Below, piece by piece: positions 1 through 6,565 of a stretch of 12,501 bases of DNA. A program made the translations under genes and the position numbers. The DNA is taken from NCBI GenBank assembly GCA_937893015.1, contig CALBJX010000021.1, positions 1 through 12,501 of the forward strand, written 5' to 3'. Each line of letters begins with the position of its first letter. Positions within the stretch are counted from its first letter, which is position 1. The notes beneath the pieces were generated by a model. That model searched no databases and was not told where the DNA came from. It was given only the letters and a program-made list of their open reading frames with translations. The stretch comes from an uncultured Verrucomicrobiales bacterium. GTDB taxonomy: Bacteria; Verrucomicrobiota; Verrucomicrobiia; Verrucomicrobiales; Akkermansiaceae.

Positions 1-41
1 ATAATTTATAGTTATCGCTAGGTGTGAGGGTGGGTAATGCT

Positions 42-115
42 TACTAACAAGGTTTGATGATGAGTCTTTTTCTGAGAATAATCAATCTTTGTTTTTGCGT
101 AGTCTACTAACAAGG
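42..115. repeat. pair of 11-bp direct repeats upstream of the first operon
   Basis: TACTAACAAGG occurs at 42-52 and again at 105-115. The two copies are exactly 63 bp apart, about six turns of B-DNA, and lie in an AT-richer non-coding stretch. Equal helical phasing would suit two sites for one DNA-binding protein, but no regulator is identifiable here and chance cannot be excluded. No open reading frame in 1-268 looks real. Confidence 0.4.
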
Positions 116-163
116 AAATCCGCTGACAGTGAGACCGCGAGCGGATACAGGGTGGGAAGACGG

Positions 164-207
164 AAAATAAAAAACGGCACACCTCTGTGTTACGCCTGGG
201 TGTGCCG
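164..207 (-). terminator. intrinsic terminator, minus strand
   Basis: A perfect 9-bp stem pairs CGGCACACC (175-183) with GGTGTGCCG (199-207) around a 15-nt loop. Read on the minus strand, the stem is followed at once by a U-rich tract, the complement of the A-rich run at 164-174. The plus strand has no U-tract after the stem, so it can only work leftward. No minus-strand gene is apparent to its right, where the next gene starts on the plus strand at 269. The transcript it would end is therefore unknown, perhaps a short antisense or small RNA. Confidence 0.5.
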
Positions 208-219
208 CGTGCATAGAAA

Positions 220-248
220 TTGGCTTGCAGGGGCATCGACTCTATGGT
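220..248 (+). promoter_or_regulatory. sigma70-like promoter for the DUF3592-lpxR-resB-ccsA operon
   Basis: A -35-like TTGGCT (220-225) and a -10-like TATGGT (243-248) are separated by exactly 17 bp; each matches the consensus at four of six positions. The predicted start point is near 255, giving a leader of only about 14 nt before the ATG at 269. No Shine-Dalgarno sequence is visible in that leader. Confidence 0.45.
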
Positions 249-268
249 AGCATCTCTCAAACTGAGTT

Positions 269-1357
269 ATGAGCTTCTCCCTTTCTGAAACTGACCTGAG
301 CCTTGAACAGAAACAGTATGCGGATAATGCCATGGAGAGCGGAGAAACACTGCTGTGGGCGGGGCGGCCCGTGTGCAAGCTGCCGAAGCTGATGCTGGTT
401 CAAAGCGTTGTCTTGGTGGCGGTGAGCGTCTTGATCTTGTTGCATATCGGGAGCTCGGGCTTTTTCGGGATGACGGCGAAGACGGATTTCGGGGCGGCGT
501 TGCTCCTCAGTCTTCTCGTTTTGACCATCCCGGGCATTGTGTTCATCGTGGGGGTGGTGTCTCCCCTGTGGTATCTGTATCGCTTGGCGAACAGTTTTTA
601 TCTCGTCACCGACCGCCGCTATCTTTCCGTTTGTAAATACCCCTTGCTCGGCTTCCGTCAGCAGGAATGGACAGGAACGCCGCTGGCGGTGACGGCAGAG
701 AAGGACGGCACGGGCGACATCGTGATGGAATACCGCGTGCGGAAGAATAAGGGAAACGTCAGCGTGAATCCCATCGGCCTGTTGCATATCCCGAACATCG
801 CGCAGGTGCGTGAGCTGACGGCGGGGCTGGTGAATCCTGACACAGCGGAAGAGGAGCCGGTGGAGGAGACGGCGGCGGATGAGCCGAAAGCCGTTGCCCC
901 CAAGGTGCGCTCCGTGAAACGAGGGGCGATTTTCCTCACGCTGGCGGCGGGGGCGTGGGCCTATGGTCTGTTCTCCGCCGTGCAAACGCATGAGAAGCTT
1001 GCCACTTGGGAGCGCACCGAGGGCGTTGTCACGTCGATGGAGCGCAGCACCAGCCATGGCAGACGCGGTTCCCACACCTCCTACCGCGCGTGCTACCGCT
1101 TCGAGGTGGACGGCGTGCGCTATGAGGGCAAGCAGTCCGTGGCAAGCAATCCGCCCGCCTTCCACAAGGGGGAGAAGCTGATCGTGGTCTACAACCCCGC
1201 CCATCCGTATGAATCCGATGCCGATTCCGCCTTCGACCTGTATTTCAAATCCTTCGCCTTCGCCCTTGTGGGCCTGATGACGTTCCTTATCGGCTTTTCC
1301 GCCATGGGTGGGTGGGCATGGCTGAAAGAGCTTGCATTTTCGCGCGGGCGGGCGTAA
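269..1357 (+). CDS. DUF3592-type membrane protein with an N-terminal PH-like region
   Basis: A 362-residue inner-membrane protein of unknown function. Hydrophobic segments lie at about residues 41-60, 75-104, 218-238 and 328-350. The N-terminal part has features of bacterial membrane-anchored PH-like proteins: an early E..LLWAGRP motif (24-33) and YLVTDRRYLS (111-120) just after the second hydrophobic block. Residues 190-215 form a Glu/Pro/Ala-rich linker. The soluble part at 246-315 resembles DUF3592: a TEGVVTSMER strand, a repeated Tyr/Phe-rich sheet (YRACYRFEVDGVRYEG) and a VVYNPAHP close, followed by a last membrane segment. It is the first gene of a four-gene run, 9 bp before lpxR and in the same frame. 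The ATG at 269 suits the promoter just upstream. The domain assignment is from sequence resemblance and its biochemical role is not known. Confidence 0.7.
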   Translation: MSFSLSETDLSLEQKQYADNAMESGETLLWAGRPVCKLPKLMLVQSVVLVAVSVLILLHIGSSGFFGMTAKTDFGAALLLSLLVLTIPGIVFIVGVVSPLWYLYRLANSFYLVTDRRYLSVCKYPLLGFRQQEWTGTPLAVTAEKDGTGDIVMEYRVRKNKGNVSVNPIGLLHIPNIAQVRELTAGLVNPDTAEEEPVEETAADEPKAVAPKVRSVKRGAIFLTLAAGAWAYGLFSAVQTHEKLATWERTEGVVTSMERSTSHGRRGSHTSYRACYRFEVDGVRYEGKQSVASNPPAFHKGEKLIVVYNPAHPYESDADSAFDLYFKSFAFALVGLMTFLIGFSAMGGWAWLKELAFSRGRA

Positions 1358-1366
1358 ACTGCGCAC

Positions 1367-2308
1367 ATGAGCGCACTTCCTTGGATGATTATGGCCGCGG
1401 GCTCTCTGGCGGCGGATTATACGAATCCTATCCCGCAGCCCTGTGCGGCGAGTCCCGCGCACCATTTCCGCATTCAGTTTGAGAATGACTCGGCGGTGGA
1501 TACGGATGAGAAGTACTCGCACGGCACGCGCTTGGACTTTATGTTAGGCGGGAGACACGGTTTGCCGAATTTCGGTGCAAGCCTGATGCAGAACATCTAC
1601 ACGCCTGAACGCCACTCCCGCCATGCGAATTGGGGTGAGCATCCCTACGCGGGGTTGACGGCTCTCGGCGGCATTGTGCAGGTCGGCGGCGCAGGCGAAA
1701 CCCTCACGGCAGAGTTGCAGCTCGGCGTGATGGGCAAGTTCTCTTACGCTAAAGAGTGCCAGAACAACCTGCACAGCGCCTGCGGCATGGAAACGTGGAA
1801 GGGCTGGCACGACCAAGTGCCCTCGGAAGCCGTGTTGCAGCTCTCCATGCGCGGCGATAAGGATTTGGAGTTGCAGACACCCTATGCAGACGGCTTGGTA
1901 TTCATCCGCGAGGAATTGGGCAATGCCCGCATAGCGGCGGGTATCGGCACCGCCTTCCGCGTGGGTAAGAATCTGCCGCAGACCAATCAGGTGGTGGGCA
2001 ACCGCGCGGGCAATGTCGGTTCGAGCATGATAAAGCGAGAGTATGACCCCGCCGCCCCCTCTTACTACCTGTTGGCTCAGGCAGAGTTGGATTATGTGGC
2101 GCGCGATTTCTCCGTGGACGGCGGCATGTTCCACCACTTCGAGCAAACCTGCAGCCGCGTGCCGTGGCAGGGGCAGCTGACCTTCGGCGTGGGCGTGATG
2201 CATCAGGGTATCGACTATTTTGCGGGCGTTGTCTGGAACACCAAGACCTACCGCACGGAGGATAAGAATCACGCCTACGGCACCTTCTCGGTGCAGTGGA
2301 ACTGGTAA
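1367..2308 (+). CDS. lpxR: outer-membrane lipid A deacylase, LpxR/DUF2219 family
   Basis: LpxR-family enzymes are outer-membrane beta-barrels that remove the 3'-O-linked acyloxyacyl chain from lipid A, altering LPS charge and immune recognition. Family landmarks appear in order: FEND at 38-41, where the Asn-Asp pair belongs to the active site; KYSHGTRLDF (49-58); NIYTP (76-80); HPYAG (92-96); a candidate catalytic His136 in QNNLHS; and GWHDQVPSEA (146-155). The alternating aromatic strands and the final Trp (VQWNW) are typical of an outer-membrane barrel. At 313 residues it is of normal family length. The N-terminal segment is hydrophobic but lacks the usual Lys/Arg, so it is a weak signal peptide. 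The ATG is constrained by an in-frame stop 12 bp upstream, which is the stop of the preceding gene. Residue roles are assigned by family knowledge, not by alignment. Confidence 0.83.
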   Translation: MSALPWMIMAAGSLAADYTNPIPQPCAASPAHHFRIQFENDSAVDTDEKYSHGTRLDFMLGGRHGLPNFGASLMQNIYTPERHSRHANWGEHPYAGLTALGGIVQVGGAGETLTAELQLGVMGKFSYAKECQNNLHSACGMETWKGWHDQVPSEAVLQLSMRGDKDLELQTPYADGLVFIREELGNARIAAGIGTAFRVGKNLPQTNQVVGNRAGNVGSSMIKREYDPAAPSYYLLAQAELDYVARDFSVDGGMFHHFEQTCSRVPWQGQLTFGVGVMHQGIDYFAGVVWNTKTYRTEDKNHAYGTFSVQWNW

Positions 2309-2322
2309 TTTTTTCCCGACGC

Positions 2323-3216
2323 ATGAACAAAGCACTTTCGGCAACGCTCATGCTGCTCGGTGCGCTCTGCGTGCTGCTGCTGGCGGGTGGTTTTCCCCTG
2401 ATGGGGGCGGAGTCCGTGTACCGAGGCGGCGCGATGCTGCTGGCGGGCGGGCTGAGCTTGGCCCTGGCGGCGAGGGGCGCGTGGAGCCTCGCGGCGGGTG
2501 CGCGGGCGCGGCTCATCATCGGCGCGGCGTTCCTCTTCTTCGCCGTGGCGGGGTTGGTGGTGCTGCGTCAGTTCGGGCTCATGGCCTATGATTTCGCCTC
2601 GCAGGGCGGGGGGATGTGGTGGGCGGCCCTCTCGATGTGCTGCACCGCGCTGGTGGGCTGCATCTTCACGGGCGTGTTCGGCTATCTGGTGACGCGCCTG
2701 TACACCCCGCGTCTGTGGCTGGCGGGTGCGCATCTCTGGCTCGCCGTGCTGCTGCTCGGTGTGGCGGCGGATGCGGCGTGGGAGGTGAAGCTGCCCCTTG
2801 TGCTCCCCGCGGACGGGCAGACGGAGGTGCACGAGATGGTGACGGAGCAGGGCGAGATTCTGCCGCTCAATTTTGCGCTCACCGTGAAGGATTTTACCGT
2901 GGAGCCTGATGATGTGGGCGGCGTGAAGGCGTACCGCGCGACCTGCCACATCGTGACCGACCACAAGGGCCGCCGCGAGGAATACGACCGCACGCTGGCG
3001 GTGAACGAGCCTCTGGAGTGCAAGGGCTGGCTTATCTCGCTGGACAGCTACCGCACCCTCGGCGGGGTGACGCATGTGATGATGCAGGCTCGCCGCGCAC
3101 CCGGCCGCATCGCCTTCCGCAGCGGCGTGGCGGGCATCGTGATTTGTCTCGCCGCGTGGTGCTGGCGGCGCAAGGAAGAGCAGACGGAGCCCAAGAAGGA
3201 GACGCCTGCATGCTGA
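2323..3216 (+). CDS. resB: short ResB-like cytochrome c biogenesis membrane protein (System II)
   Basis: ResB/CcsB and CcsA/ResC together form the System II cytochrome c synthetase, which exports haem and attaches it to CXXCH motifs in the periplasm. This 297-residue form has hydrophobic segments at about 5-26, 36-56, 63-84, 98-122 and 132-150, the last with His137. A periplasmic domain (155-262) follows with the ResB-like motifs LNFALTVKDF (182-191) and VNEPLECKGWLISLDSYR (227-244), then a final membrane helix at 264-281. It is much shorter than canonical ResB proteins of 450 residues or more, as in the compact ResB-like proteins of some other phyla. The start is the ATG at 2323, 14 bp after lpxR; a GTG at 2296 would overlap lpxR and add a charged extension before the signal-anchor. 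Its stop overlaps ccsA, which strongly supports the assignment. Confidence 0.75.
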   Translation: MNKALSATLMLLGALCVLLLAGGFPLMGAESVYRGGAMLLAGGLSLALAARGAWSLAAGARARLIIGAAFLFFAVAGLVVLRQFGLMAYDFASQGGGMWWAALSMCCTALVGCIFTGVFGYLVTRLYTPRLWLAGAHLWLAVLLLGVAADAAWEVKLPLVLPADGQTEVHEMVTEQGEILPLNFALTVKDFTVEPDDVGGVKAYRATCHIVTDHKGRREEYDRTLAVNEPLECKGWLISLDSYRTLGGVTHVMMQARRAPGRIAFRSGVAGIVICLAAWCWRRKEEQTEPKKETPAC

Positions 3217-3968
3217 CGGCTCTCATCTACACCTGCACGGCGGGTGCCTTGGCCTGTTACACAGCGGCACTGGCGGCGGAATGCTGCGGGCGGCATCGGC
3301 TCACCGGCCGCTGCATGTCGGGCGGGGCGGCTCTCTGCCTGTTGCTGTTCCTCTACAATGCGGAGCTGGCGAAGGCCATGCCCTTCGGCAATATGCGCCA
3401 TGTGCTCAGCTTTCTGCCCTTGGCGAGTCTTTTCCCCCTGCTGTACGGGAAGCATGAGCTCCGGCTGCACGGCTGGATGTCCGCCATGAGCATGATTGCC
3501 CTCATCGGCGCACTCTGCATGCCCCTGCAAGCCGCATGGCGGCAGGCCCCCGCGCTGCAATCCGCCTGGTTTGCCCCGCATGTGACCTCCTATGTCATTT
3601 CCTACGGCTGGCTGACGGTGGCGGCGCTCATGGCGCTCACCTCCTATCTCCGCCCCGCCCGAGCGGAAGCCGAGATGCGCACGGCGGAGCATCTGGTCGT
3701 GCTGTCTTTCCCCTTGCTCACCTTCGGCCTCGGCAGCGGTGCCCTGTGGGCGGATGAAGCATGGGGCGCCTACTGGTCTTGGGATATCAAGGAGACTTGG
3801 GCTCTGTTGACGTGGTGCCTCTATCTCATCTGGTTCCACCTGCGCCGTTGCACGCCGCTCCTTTCCCGCCGCCCCCTGCTGATTCTTGCGTGGGTGGCGG
3901 TGCTCATCACCTTCCTGGTGGTGAACCTTCTCCCCAAGATTGCCTCCATGCACAGCTACGCGGCGTGA
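3210..3968 (+). CDS. ccsA: cytochrome c biogenesis protein CcsA/ResC (WWD domain)
   Basis: Haem-handling partner of ResB in System II cytochrome c maturation; a polytopic inner-membrane protein of 252 residues. The diagnostic WWD segment is at 185-198 (WGAYWSWDIKETWA). The conserved flanking histidines expected to ligate haem are visible as His124 (APHVTSYVISYGWL) and His248 in the C-terminal MHSYAA, the usual HSY ending of CcsA. The start is the ATG at 3210, preceded by AAGGAG at 3196-3201, one of the few good Shine-Dalgarno sites in the window. It overlaps the end of the ResB-like gene by 7 nt, indicating translational coupling. An upstream extension to 3018 runs inside resB in another frame and is an artefact. 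No c-type cytochrome is encoded in this window, so the substrate lies elsewhere. Confidence 0.9.
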   Translation: MLTALIYTCTAGALACYTAALAAECCGRHRLTGRCMSGGAALCLLLFLYNAELAKAMPFGNMRHVLSFLPLASLFPLLYGKHELRLHGWMSAMSMIALIGALCMPLQAAWRQAPALQSAWFAPHVTSYVISYGWLTVAALMALTSYLRPARAEAEMRTAEHLVVLSFPLLTFGLGSGALWADEAWGAYWSWDIKETWALLTWCLYLIWFHLRRCTPLLSRRPLLILAWVAVLITFLVVNLLPKIASMHSYAA

Positions 3969-4025
3969 AAGAGGGTAGAAAATTCAATACTTCTGACCAC
4001 CGCCTTGTTTTGCCCCACAAATCCT

Positions 4026-4046
4026 CCTTTGTCGGGCCCCGAAAGG
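4026..4046. terminator. possible hairpin between convergent genes
   Basis: In the 82-bp gap between convergent ccsA and the minus-strand gene ending at 4051, CCTTT-GT-CGG pairs with CCG-AAAGG around a GCC loop, an 8-bp stem with a 2-nt bulge. No U-tract follows on either strand, so termination here is only a suggestion. I see nothing else in the gap. Confidence 0.25.
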
Positions 4047-4050
4047 CATC

Positions 4051-4734
4051 TTATTGCACCCACTTGCCTGCGCCTGCGGGCAGTTTGCCTTCGCCGACAG
4101 GCTGGTAGCGGGTGGATTCCATATTGCCCCACATCGGGATTTGCGTGGCACGTTTCCAATAACCGCTCATGCTTTGGCCCGTGTAGCAGCCGTAGCTCCA
4201 ACATTCCGCCTGCGGGGCGAAGAGGGCGGGGCTCAGATATTTTTCAATATCTTTCTCGTGCATCCACTGTGTGCTGGAGGCCATGATATCGTTGCTGTAG
4301 TCCAGCATGAAGGCGTGCGGGTTGGAATGCCCGAAATAGGTGAAGGAGTTCATCTTTTCCTTGCGCCCTGCGGCTGCAATAGCTTTGAATGCCTGCTCCG
4401 ACGTATCTACCCAGACGAGTTTCACTTTCAGCTTGCCTGCCGTTTCGGTAATTTTGGAAATATAGTCAATCTTGTTCTCCTTGCCGCGGGTGAGGTAGGC
4501 AGGGCGGTAGACAATCCACGTGATGCGGGCGTTCGCATTCTTCTCCTGAATCTGCCCGATTTTGACTGTCGAGGCGCGCACGAAGTTCGCCCACCAGTTG
4601 TCGTGGGCGTTGGCCCCGCGGAAATCCTCCCACGAGCGCAACGCTACGCCGCCCGTCAGAATCACATCTCCCGCGTGCGCGAGCGTTGCGGAGAAAAGGC
4701 AGAACAGCGAAGCAAGGCAGAGAAGGCGTTTCAT
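4051..4734 (-). CDS. secreted protein of unknown function with a His/Cys pair, possibly caspase-fold
   Basis: A 227-residue exported protein that I do not recognise as a named family. It starts with a classic Sec signal peptide (MKRLL, hydrophobic core to about 18, AHA before residue 22); there is no lipobox. The mature part has an Arg/Lys-rich alpha-beta region (55-125), then a hydrophobic strand ending in His136 (SFTYFGHSN, 130-138) and a second strand ending in Cys183 (AECWSYGCYTGQS, 176-188). It closes with a WGNMESTRY segment (202-210). A His after one strand and a Cys after the next is the layout of clan CD (caspase/gingipain-fold) peptidases and related pseudo-enzymes; applying it here is inference. 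The ATG at 4734 is chosen because the signal peptide begins there and a consensus promoter ends only 10 bp upstream. A TTG at 4773 would lie within the -35 box. Confidence 0.65.
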   Translation of the reverse strand: MKRLLCLASLFCLFSATLAHAGDVILTGGVALRSWEDFRGANAHDNWWANFVRASTVKIGQIQEKNANARITWIVYRPAYLTRGKENKIDYISKITETAGKLKVKLVWVDTSEQAFKAIAAAGRKEKMNSFTYFGHSNPHAFMLDYSNDIMASSTQWMHEKDIEKYLSPALFAPQAECWSYGCYTGQSMSGYWKRATQIPMWGNMESTRYQPVGEGKLPAGAGKWVQ

Positions 4735-4744
4735 GTCGCTGTTC

Positions 4745-4773
4745 AGCATAGCCTCATGCTGCTCCTCTGTCAA
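4745..4773 (-). promoter_or_regulatory. consensus sigma70 promoter for the secreted protein
   Basis: Minus-strand TTGACA (4773-4768), a perfect -35, is followed by a 17-bp spacer and TATGCT (4750-4745), four of six matches to the -10. The -10 ends 10 bp before the ATG at 4734, so the predicted transcript would have a leader of only about 3-4 nt. It lies in the 77-bp gap after dnaA, so this gene can be expressed independently of dnaA. Confidence 0.65.
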
Positions 4774-4811
4774 GCTCGCGGCCCGACTGCGGTCAATTTT
4801 CCTGTCTGCGC

Positions 4812-6191
4812 TCAGACCAAGGCTTCTGAGAGTCGGCTGATACGCTCGCGCAGCTCGCTGTCGGCGGCGATTTTGCTTTCAATGGCTCGCTCGGCGTGCA
4901 GCACGGTGCCGTGGTCGCGCCCGCCGAAGGCCGCACCGACATCTTGGAGGGAGCGGTCCGTATGCTTGCGTGAGAGGTACATGGCAACCTGACGGCAGAG
5001 CGCGATATCCGCCGTGCGGCGACGCCCGTTGATATCTGCAACGCGCACTTTAAATTCCTCTGCCACGCGTTGCTGGATGACCTCGATGGAGATGTTCTCT
5101 CCGCGGTTGCGGCGGAGCAGATCGGTCAGCTGGGCGCGGGCATCCGCCACGGTCAGACGGCGGTGGCAGAAGGTGGCGAAGGTGGTGAGGCGCACGAGAG
5201 CACCCTCCAGCGCACGGACGGAGTGGGTGATGTGCTTGGCAAGGAAGTCAACGACTTCGGGAGCCAGCAGCTCGCTCTTCCACTGTCGCAGCTTGCTGCG
5301 GAGAATGGCTGTGCGGGTCTCGTAATCAGGCGCAAGCAGGGAGACCGTGAGCCCCTGTTCAAAGCGCGTTACGAGGCGGGCATCCATGTTCACGATGTCG
5401 GCGGCAGGGCAGTCTGCGGAGATGACAATCTGTTTGCCGTTTTCGAAGAGTTCGTTGAAGGTGTGGAAGAACTCTTCCTGCGTTTTACCGGCGCGGGCGA
5501 GGAACTGAACGTCATCGATGAGCAACACGTCCGCACGACGATATTTGCGGCGGAACGCTTTTAAATGCTCACCCTTCTGCGTGAGGGCGTCGATGTAGTC
5601 GTTCATGAAGGTCTCCCCCGTGAGGTAGAGCACCTGCGTGTTGTCCTCGCGCTCGCGGATGGCATTGCCGATGGCCTGCATGAGGTGCGTCTTCCCCAGC
5701 CCGGACTCGCCGTAGATGAAGAGGGGGCTGTAGAGACGCTGCTTGCTCTTGGCTACGGCCATGGCGGCAGAGTACGCGAAATTGTTGGAGACGCCGACGA
5801 TGAAGTTCTCGAAGGTGTAATCGGTATTCAGTCCGCTGTTGAGCTCCTTGACGCGGCGAGGAGCGTTTCGCCGGGTGCGGCGCTGCTCGCGGGGGACTGG
5901 GGCCTCTGCCTGTTCGGCAACAGCGGCGCTGCCTTCCTGAACAAACTCGATGCGGCGGGCCGCCTTCAGCACATGCGTAGCCGCCAGAATAAGCTGGTCG
6001 CGGTAGTTGATATCCACCCAGTCAATCATCGTATCCGCAGGATAAGAGAAGGTGAGGGTGGTACCATTGTCGGAAAGAAGGGTGAGGCGGGAGAGATAGG
6101 TCTCCATGGCATAGGCGCTGACACCGCAGCAGGAGCTCAGATTCTCGCGAATCTGCTCCCAACAGGTATGAAGTGTGTCGTGTTGTGCCAT
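4812..6191 (-). CDS. dnaA: chromosomal replication initiator protein DnaA
   Basis: A 459-residue AAA+ initiator that binds DnaA boxes at oriC, oligomerises with ATP and melts the origin. Domain I occupies about 1-82, followed by a short Glu/Arg-rich linker (85-122). The ATPase core has Walker A GESGLGKT (161-168), Walker B VLLIDDVQF (222-230), sensor I IVISAD (255-260) and the box VII arginine finger Arg276 in TRFEQG. The DNA-binding domain ends with the DnaA signature GGRDHGTVLHA (423-433). Position 428 is Gly where many DnaA proteins have Thr (E. coli Thr435), a residue that contacts the DnaA box. Length is normal. The ATG at 6191 has no nearby Shine-Dalgarno sequence. The gene lies downstream of thiL, separated by a terminator and a 390-bp spacer; dnaN is not adjacent. 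Confidence 0.98.
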   Translation of the reverse strand: MAQHDTLHTCWEQIRENLSSCCGVSAYAMETYLSRLTLLSDNGTTLTFSYPADTMIDWVDINYRDQLILAATHVLKAARRIEFVQEGSAAVAEQAEAPVPREQRRTRRNAPRRVKELNSGLNTDYTFENFIVGVSNNFAYSAAMAVAKSKQRLYSPLFIYGESGLGKTHLMQAIGNAIREREDNTQVLYLTGETFMNDYIDALTQKGEHLKAFRRKYRRADVLLIDDVQFLARAGKTQEEFFHTFNELFENGKQIVISADCPAADIVNMDARLVTRFEQGLTVSLLAPDYETRTAILRSKLRQWKSELLAPEVVDFLAKHITHSVRALEGALVRLTTFATFCHRRLTVADARAQLTDLLRRNRGENISIEVIQQRVAEEFKVRVADINGRRRTADIALCRQVAMYLSRKHTDRSLQDVGAAFGGRDHGTVLHAERAIESKIAADSELRERISRLSEALV

Positions 6192-6301
6192 AGAAACGTT
6201 TGTTTGCTTGTATCCTGCTCCGCTCCGTTTGCCTGACTGCCTGTTCGGCAGGGCGGAGAAGGGGTGCGGGGAGGACTATGCCATGGGCCGGCATTTCAGA
6301 A

Positions 6302-6382
6302 AAGATTTTTTTACGCGGGCCCTTTCTGCCCCTCTCTTGTGATGCTTGTTCCATGGGCGTTCCACACCCTAAAAAAAATCTT
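6302..6382. repeat. 11-bp inverted repeat of A/T tracts in the dnaA spacer
   Basis: AAGATTTTTTT (6302-6312) and AAAAAAATCTT (6372-6382) are perfect inverted copies separated by 59 bp. The enclosed 59 bp contains the two GTTCCA sites at 6348-6353 and 6359-6364. The arms could frame an unwinding segment or form a long-range hairpin in the dnaA leader. Confidence 0.6.
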
Positions 6383-6455
6383 GTCACCGATGAGGATATT
6401 AGTTAAGTAATCTTGATATTTATGGAGGGTTTGCAGTGAGAGGAGGATAATCTTG
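6377..6455 (+). repeat. three direct AATCTTG heptamers in the dnaA spacer
   Basis: AATCTTG occurs at 6377-6383, 6409-6415 and 6449-6455, all in the same orientation and spaced 32 and 40 bp apart. The latter two extend to TAATCTTG. The last overlaps by two bases the DnaA-box-like TGTGGAACA at 6454-6462. The pattern is iteron-like but short, and A/T-rich composition raises the chance expectation. Confidence 0.4.
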
Positions 6456-6488
6456 TGGAACAATTTTTGATTAAGTTGTAATGCGTTT

Positions 6489-6516
6489 ATTATAAATATG
6501 TTGAACTATTTTTAAA
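6489..6516 (-). promoter_or_regulatory. possible dnaA promoter
   Basis: On the minus strand TTTAAA (6516-6511) is followed by a 16-bp spacer and a perfect -10 TATAAT (6494-6489). A start near 6482 would give a leader of about 290 nt, passing through the DnaA-box-like site at 6454-6462, which would suit autoregulation. The region is AT-rich enough for a chance match, and a plus-strand TTGATT / TATAAA pair (6467-6496) overlaps it. Confidence 0.3.
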
Positions 6517-6533
6517 CAAAGGTTGAATGAGTC

Positions 6534-6565
6534 AAAAAAGGCTCTGATTGCCTTGAAAATCAAGG
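6534..6565 (-). terminator. thiL terminator with two alternative hairpins
   Basis: Reading leftward after thiL, CCTTGA (complement of 6565-6560) pairs with TCAAGG (6556-6551) around a 3-nt loop. Next comes a stem of AAGGC (6554-6550) and GCCTT (6542-6538) with a 7-nt loop, running into six U residues (6539-6534). The two stems share the bases at 6551-6554, so they are mutually exclusive. The second is the terminator form. It separates the thiL operon from dnaA. Confidence 0.55.

Noticed and set aside
18..378. Small minus-strand frames left of and overlapping the first gene
   Set aside because: No start context or similarity; one overlaps the terminator stem and the other is antisense to the start of the first gene.
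257..1522. 421-codon open frame on the minus strand
   Set aside because: It is antisense to the DUF3592 and lpxR genes, is rich in Arg/His as expected of shadow frames in GC-rich DNA, and has no recognisable domain.
4051..4734. Lipoprotein signal peptide
   Set aside because: Cys12 lies within the hydrophobic core and is preceded by Phe, so there is no valid lipobox; a normal signal peptidase I site follows Ala21.
5565..6236. 223-codon plus-strand frame opposite dnaA
   Set aside because: Antisense to the well-supported dnaA gene, with no start signal or domain.
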